From assembly GCA_018433595.1 (NCBI GenBank), contig JAHDQY010000016.1, forward strand, positions 1-46,044: a stretch of 46,044 bases of DNA, read 5' to 3'. The notes under the pieces are model-generated. The model searched no databases and had not been told where the DNA came from. It saw only the letters and a list, made by a program, of their open reading frames with translations. The position numbers were made by a program, and so were the translations under genes. The DNA is from Synergistales bacterium (GTDB lineage Bacteria > Synergistota > Synergistia > Synergistales > Aminithiophilaceae). Below, in pieces: positions 42,871 through 46,044 of this stretch (positions are counted from its first letter, which is position 1; the number at the start of each line of letters is the position of its first letter).

Positions 42871-44343
42871 TTAAAGAGGATATCCGGCTCCGCCGATGAG
42901 CTTGTCGAGCCCCACGTCACGATAATTGCGGCGGGCAAACCGCTGAACAAGGAAATCCTTGGCCACCGAGGGAAAGAGAACGTAGCTGAGAAGATCCTCC
43001 GGATCGCTCACCCAGGCACCGATTTCCTTCTCCGCCCGCTTCAGCTCTCCTTCGATCAGTTCTCCCGGACGCACGGTTATCGGCGTTTCCGATCCGATGA
43101 CCTTGTCTCGGATTTCTTCATCCAGAGGGGCGGGAGGCCGCCCGTAAAGGCCGAGAAAATAATTTTTGACCTCTCTGGGGACCATCTTCCACCGTTCTCC
43201 GACAAGGACGTTCAGCGTCGCCTGAGTGCCCACGATCTGGCTCGTCGGAGTGACCAGCGGCGGATAGCCCATTTCCTTGCGCACCCGAGGTACTTCGGCG
43301 AGAACTTCGGGGAGACGATCGGCGGCCCCCTGCTCTTTGAGCTGGCTCACCAGATTGGAGTACATTCCTCCGGGAATCTGATAGCGCAGGATGTTGATGT
43401 TGATTCCCGCCAGGTTGACGATGATGTCACGATACTTCTCCCTGAGCCGGCGGAAGTGATCGGCGATGGGGACGAGCTTTTCGAGGTCGATGCCCGTATC
43501 CCTGGGACCTCCCCGAAGGGCCGCGACGATGCTCTCCGTGGCAGGCTGACTTGTCCCCATGGAGAAGGGGGAAATGGCGCAGTCCACGACATCGGCACCG
43601 GCCCGGGCGGTCTCCAGATAGCTCATGGCGGCCAATCCTGTCGTGTAGTGGCTGTGTATCTGAAGCGGGAGCCCCGTGTCCTCCTTGATTCCCCGCGCCA
43701 AGGCGTAGGCGTCGTTCGGCGCGAGGAGTCCCGCCATATCCTTGATGCAGAGGGAGTGGGCCCCCATCTCCTGCATGGTCCTGGCTAGCCTCCTGAAGGC
43801 CTGGACATCGTGAACGGGAGAGAGGGTGTAGGCGATGCAAAGCTGCAAATGGGCCCCTTCTTTGAGAACCTGATCGGCGGCCACTTCCAGGTTACGAACG
43901 TCGTTGAGAGCGTCGAAGACGCGCACGATGTCGATGCCGTTGCCGACGGCACGACGGACGAACTCCCGAACGACTTCGTCGGAGTAGTGACGATAGCCCA
44001 GAAGGTTCTGCCCTCGCAGCAGCATCTGAAGCCGCGTTTTCCGGAAACGCTTCCGAAGTATCCGAAGGCGCTCCCAAGGGTCTTCGTTCAGGAAGCGCAT
44101 GGCGGCGTCGAAAGTCGCTCCTCCCCAGACTTCCAGCGAGTGATAGCCGATCTCGTCCATCATCTCCGTCACGGGAAGCATGTCGTCCAAAGCCAGGCGG
44201 GTTGCCATAATCGATTGATGGGCATCCCTGAAAGCCGTCTCGGTGATTCCCAGCTTTGCCGTCTCCGCTGGCCGAGGCCCCTGATCCGGCGTGGGTTCCG
44301 GCAGGAGTCCCTCTTTTTCCCTTCTGTTTCTGTCTTTTTTCAC
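42871..44343 (-). CDS. Oxaloacetate decarboxylase alpha / pyruvate carboxylase subunit B, without biotin domain
   Basis: This 490-residue protein is the carboxyltransferase subunit of a biotin-dependent enzyme, either Na+-pumping oxaloacetate decarboxylase (OadA) or two-subunit pyruvate carboxylase (PycB). Seen are TAFRDAHQSIMATR, EVWGGATFDAAMRFL, RVFDALNDVRN, the carboxylated-lysine block CIKDMAGLLAP and HSHYTTGLA for the metal site, followed by the PYC_OADA domain. It ends at about 490 residues with no biotinyl domain or Lys-Met motif, so the biotin carrier must be a separate protein. GTG 44343 follows GGGAGGAGGT. It is 38 bases after nifJ, linking oxaloacetate to pyruvate. Confidence 0.88.
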   Translation of the reverse strand: MKKDRNRREKEGLLPEPTPDQGPRPAETAKLGITETAFRDAHQSIMATRLALDDMLPVTEMMDEIGYHSLEVWGGATFDAAMRFLNEDPWERLRILRKRFRKTRLQMLLRGQNLLGYRHYSDEVVREFVRRAVGNGIDIVRVFDALNDVRNLEVAADQVLKEGAHLQLCIAYTLSPVHDVQAFRRLARTMQEMGAHSLCIKDMAGLLAPNDAYALARGIKEDTGLPLQIHSHYTTGLAAMSYLETARAGADVVDCAISPFSMGTSQPATESIVAALRGGPRDTGIDLEKLVPIADHFRRLREKYRDIIVNLAGININILRYQIPGGMYSNLVSQLKEQGAADRLPEVLAEVPRVRKEMGYPPLVTPTSQIVGTQATLNVLVGERWKMVPREVKNYFLGLYGRPPAPLDEEIRDKVIGSETPITVRPGELIEGELKRAEKEIGAWVSDPEDLLSYVLFPSVAKDFLVQRFARRNYRDVGLDKLIGGAGYPL

Positions 44344-44381
44344 CGTGTTACCTCCTCCCTCCTTGTCTTCTCGTCCGGTCT

Positions 44382-46044
44382 CTAGGCGTCGTTCATTGCG
44401 GCCATGTGGAGATAGAACTTCCAGCGGTAGGCGTTCTCGGCCTTGACCCGCTCCAGGAGGCGCTCCGCCTCGGCGGGGTTCGACCGCTGGAGGATGCGGT
44501 AGCGGTTCTCGCCGTAGATGTACTCCTCCAGCGGGAGCGACGGCTCCCTGCTGTCGAGGGTGAGGGGGTTTTTCCCCTCGCGCCTCAGGTCCGGATTGTA
44601 CCTCAGGGTGATCCAGTGGCCCGAGGCGACGGCCTTTTGCTGCTGTTCCAGGCCATTTTTCAAGTCGATGCCGTGGGCGATGCAGTGGGCGTAGGCGATG
44701 ATGAGGGAGGGACCGTCGTAGGCCTCGGCCTCCCGGAAGGCCTTGACGACCTGGGCGTCGCTCGCACCGAGGGCGACCCGGGCGACGTAGACGTTGCCGT
44801 AGGCCATGGCCATGAGGGCCAGGTCCTTTTTCATGGCCGACTTGCCGCCGGCGGCGAATTTCGCCACCGCGCCCATGGGCGTCGATTTGGACATCTGGCC
44901 GCCCGTGTTGGAGTAGACTTCCGTGTCGAGGACGAGGATGTTGACGTTGCGACCCGAGGCGAGGACGTGGTCGAGGCCGCCGTAGCCGATGTCGTAGGCC
45001 CAGCCGTCGCCGCCGAGGATCCAGACGCTTTTGCGCGCCAGGACGTCGGCGAGGCTGAGGAGGTCCTTGGATTTCGGGTCCTCCCGGCCCGACAGGAGAG
45101 TCTTGAGTCCGGCGATGCGCTCCCGCTGGGCGGCGAGGTCCTTTTCGTCGTTCTGGGAGGCGCCGGCAAGGGCGCCGGCGAGGGCGGCCCCGACGAGGCC
45201 CTTGAGCTCGTCCAGCAGTTCCAGGGCGTACTGGCGCTGTTTGTCCAGGGCCAGGCGCATGCCGAGACCGAATTCGGCGTTGTCTTCGAAGAGGGAGTTG
45301 GACCAGCTGGGACCCCGACCTTCGGCGTTGACCGCCCAGGGGGTGGTGGGGAGGTTGCCGCTGTAGATGGACGAGCATCCGGTGGCGTTGGCGATGAGGG
45401 CCCGGTCCCCGAAGAGTTGGCTCAGGAGTTTGACGTAGGGCGTTTCCCCGCAGCCGGCGCAGGCACCGGAGAATTCGAAGAGGGGGCGCAGGAGCTGGAT
45501 GTCTTTGACGGCGCCGAGGTTGAGGCGGGTGCGGTCCATGTCGGGCAGGGAGAGGAAGAACTCCCAGTTTTCTCGCTCCGCGTCCCGCAGGGGGGGCTGG
45601 GGCGACATGGCGATGGCCTTCCTGCCCTCTTCCTTTTTGCTGCGGGCCGGGCAGTTCCGGACGCAGAGGCCGCAGCCGGTGCAGTCTTCCGGCGAGATCT
45701 GGAGGGTGTATTGCTTTTCCTTGAAGGACGGCCATTTGGCTTCCGTCGATTTGAAGGTTGCCGGGGCGCCCTCAAGCTGTTCGCCGTCGTAGATTTTGGA
45801 GCGGATGACGGCGTGGGGGCAGACGAGGACGCATTTGCCGCACTGGATGCAGGTGTCGGGGTCCCAGACGGGGATTTCCATGGCGATGTTGCGCTTTTCC
45901 CATTGGGTGGTTCCCGTGGGGAAGGTGCCGTCGACGGCGAGGGCGGCCTCTCCGACGGTGATGCCGTCGCCTTCGTTGACGAGCATGGGGGCCAGGAGTT
46001 TCCTGACGAAGTCGGGCGCTTCGTCGGAGACGGCCGGTTTCATG
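44382..46044 (-). CDS. nifJ: Pyruvate:ferredoxin oxidoreductase, C-terminal part (cut by window edge)
   Basis: About 553 residues of the C-terminal half of PFOR are present; the full protein is about 1180 residues, so the rest lies right of the window. The fragment has two ferredoxin motifs (CIQCGKCVLVCP; CTGCGLCVRNCP) and the thiamine diphosphate domain (CAGCGETPYVKLL, GDGWAYDIGYGGLDH, LDTEVYSNTGGQMSKSTP). PFOR converts pyruvate, CoA and oxidised ferredoxin to acetyl-CoA, CO2 and reduced ferredoxin, the main energy step of many anaerobes. The ATG at 46043 is not the start. An OadA/PycB gene follows 38 bases downstream in the same operon. Confidence 0.96.
   Translation of the reverse strand, partial: MKPAVSDEAPDFVRKLLAPMLVNEGDGITVGEAALAVDGTFPTGTTQWEKRNIAMEIPVWDPDTCIQCGKCVLVCPHAVIRSKIYDGEQLEGAPATFKSTEAKWPSFKEKQYTLQISPEDCTGCGLCVRNCPARSKKEEGRKAIAMSPQPPLRDAERENWEFFLSLPDMDRTRLNLGAVKDIQLLRPLFEFSGACAGCGETPYVKLLSQLFGDRALIANATGCSSIYSGNLPTTPWAVNAEGRGPSWSNSLFEDNAEFGLGMRLALDKQRQYALELLDELKGLVGAALAGALAGASQNDEKDLAAQRERIAGLKTLLSGREDPKSKDLLSLADVLARKSVWILGGDGWAYDIGYGGLDHVLASGRNVNILVLDTEVYSNTGGQMSKSTPMGAVAKFAAGGKSAMKKDLALMAMAYGNVYVARVALGASDAQVVKAFREAEAYDGPSLIIAYAHCIAHGIDLKNGLEQQQKAVASGHWITLRYNPDLRREGKNPLTLDSREPSLPLEEYIYGENRYRILQRSNPAEAERLLERVKAENAYRWKFYLHMAAMNDA

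Noticed and set aside
44344-45735. Upstream extension of the OadA/PycB frame through nifJ
   Set aside because: The translation there is Arg/Pro/Gly-rich and out of frame with nifJ; the true start GTG 44343 has a strong ribosome site.

Overview
The window looks like chromosome of a GC-rich, motile, strictly anaerobic, amino-acid- or organic-acid-fermenting bacterium. The gene set (pyruvate:ferredoxin oxidoreductase, NfnAB, a tungsto-enzyme of the AOR family, a biotin-less oxaloacetate decarboxylase/pyruvate carboxylase B subunit, a two-gene SufCB system, an ATC-hydrolase-family protein and FliD) fits Synergistota best. That assignment is inference from gene content and protein flavour, not a search result. 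GTG and TTG starts with strong Shine-Dalgarno sites are common, and many neighbouring genes overlap by 4 nt (ATGA or GTGA).

Layout, left half. 1-135 carries two 18-bp direct repeats that look like an insertion-sequence end, followed by tRNA-Pro(CGG) on the minus strand. 428-3381 is a plus-strand operon: four-cluster ferredoxin, AOR-family oxidoreductase and a MoaD/ThiS-like carrier. 3412-4023 (minus) is an unknown protein. 4119-6909 is an operon of isochorismatase-like hydrolase, metallo-beta-lactamase-fold hydrolase and malic enzyme. 6929-9642 (minus) is a four-gene membrane operon (unknown helical protein, DedA/VTT, YbhN-type membrane protein, ICMT-like methyltransferase). A flavin-reductase-like gene then precedes fliD, which has a sigma-28-like promoter. 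12173-12835 (minus) is an orphan NarL-type regulator. 13053-17264 is a TtcA-like gene plus two tandem, diverged PEP-synthase-like proteins that lack the phosphohistidine and PEP domains.

Layout, right half. 17330-20441 (minus) is pgi-sufC-sufB. 20694-23163 is nfnAB plus a small gene. 23231-25883 (minus) is an ATC-hydrolase-family gene and an EF-G-like GTPase. 26272-42569 (minus) is an almost gapless run of eleven genes read from a consensus promoter at 42751-42778: carA, carB, miaB, comEA, comEC, coaX, dusB, lysS, ligA, gatC, gatA, gatB, with carAB counted as one unit. The run ends at a terminator near 26134-26174. 42871-46044 (minus) is the 3' part of nifJ (PFOR), cut by the window edge, followed by an oxaloacetate decarboxylase alpha / pyruvate carboxylase B gene.

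Most notable observation: the CarA glutamine-amidotransferase domain has lost its nucleophilic Cys (Gly236, in GVGLGMQ where GICLGHQ is usual) but keeps the His-Pro-Glu of the triad and an intact CarB partner. This predicts a free-ammonia-dependent carbamoyl-phosphate synthetase, as in mitochondrial CPS I, which would suit an ammonia-producing fermenter. Next in interest are the tandem PEP-synthase-like pair and the AOR/ferredoxin/MoaD-like operon. No CRISPR array, prophage or classical defence island was seen.
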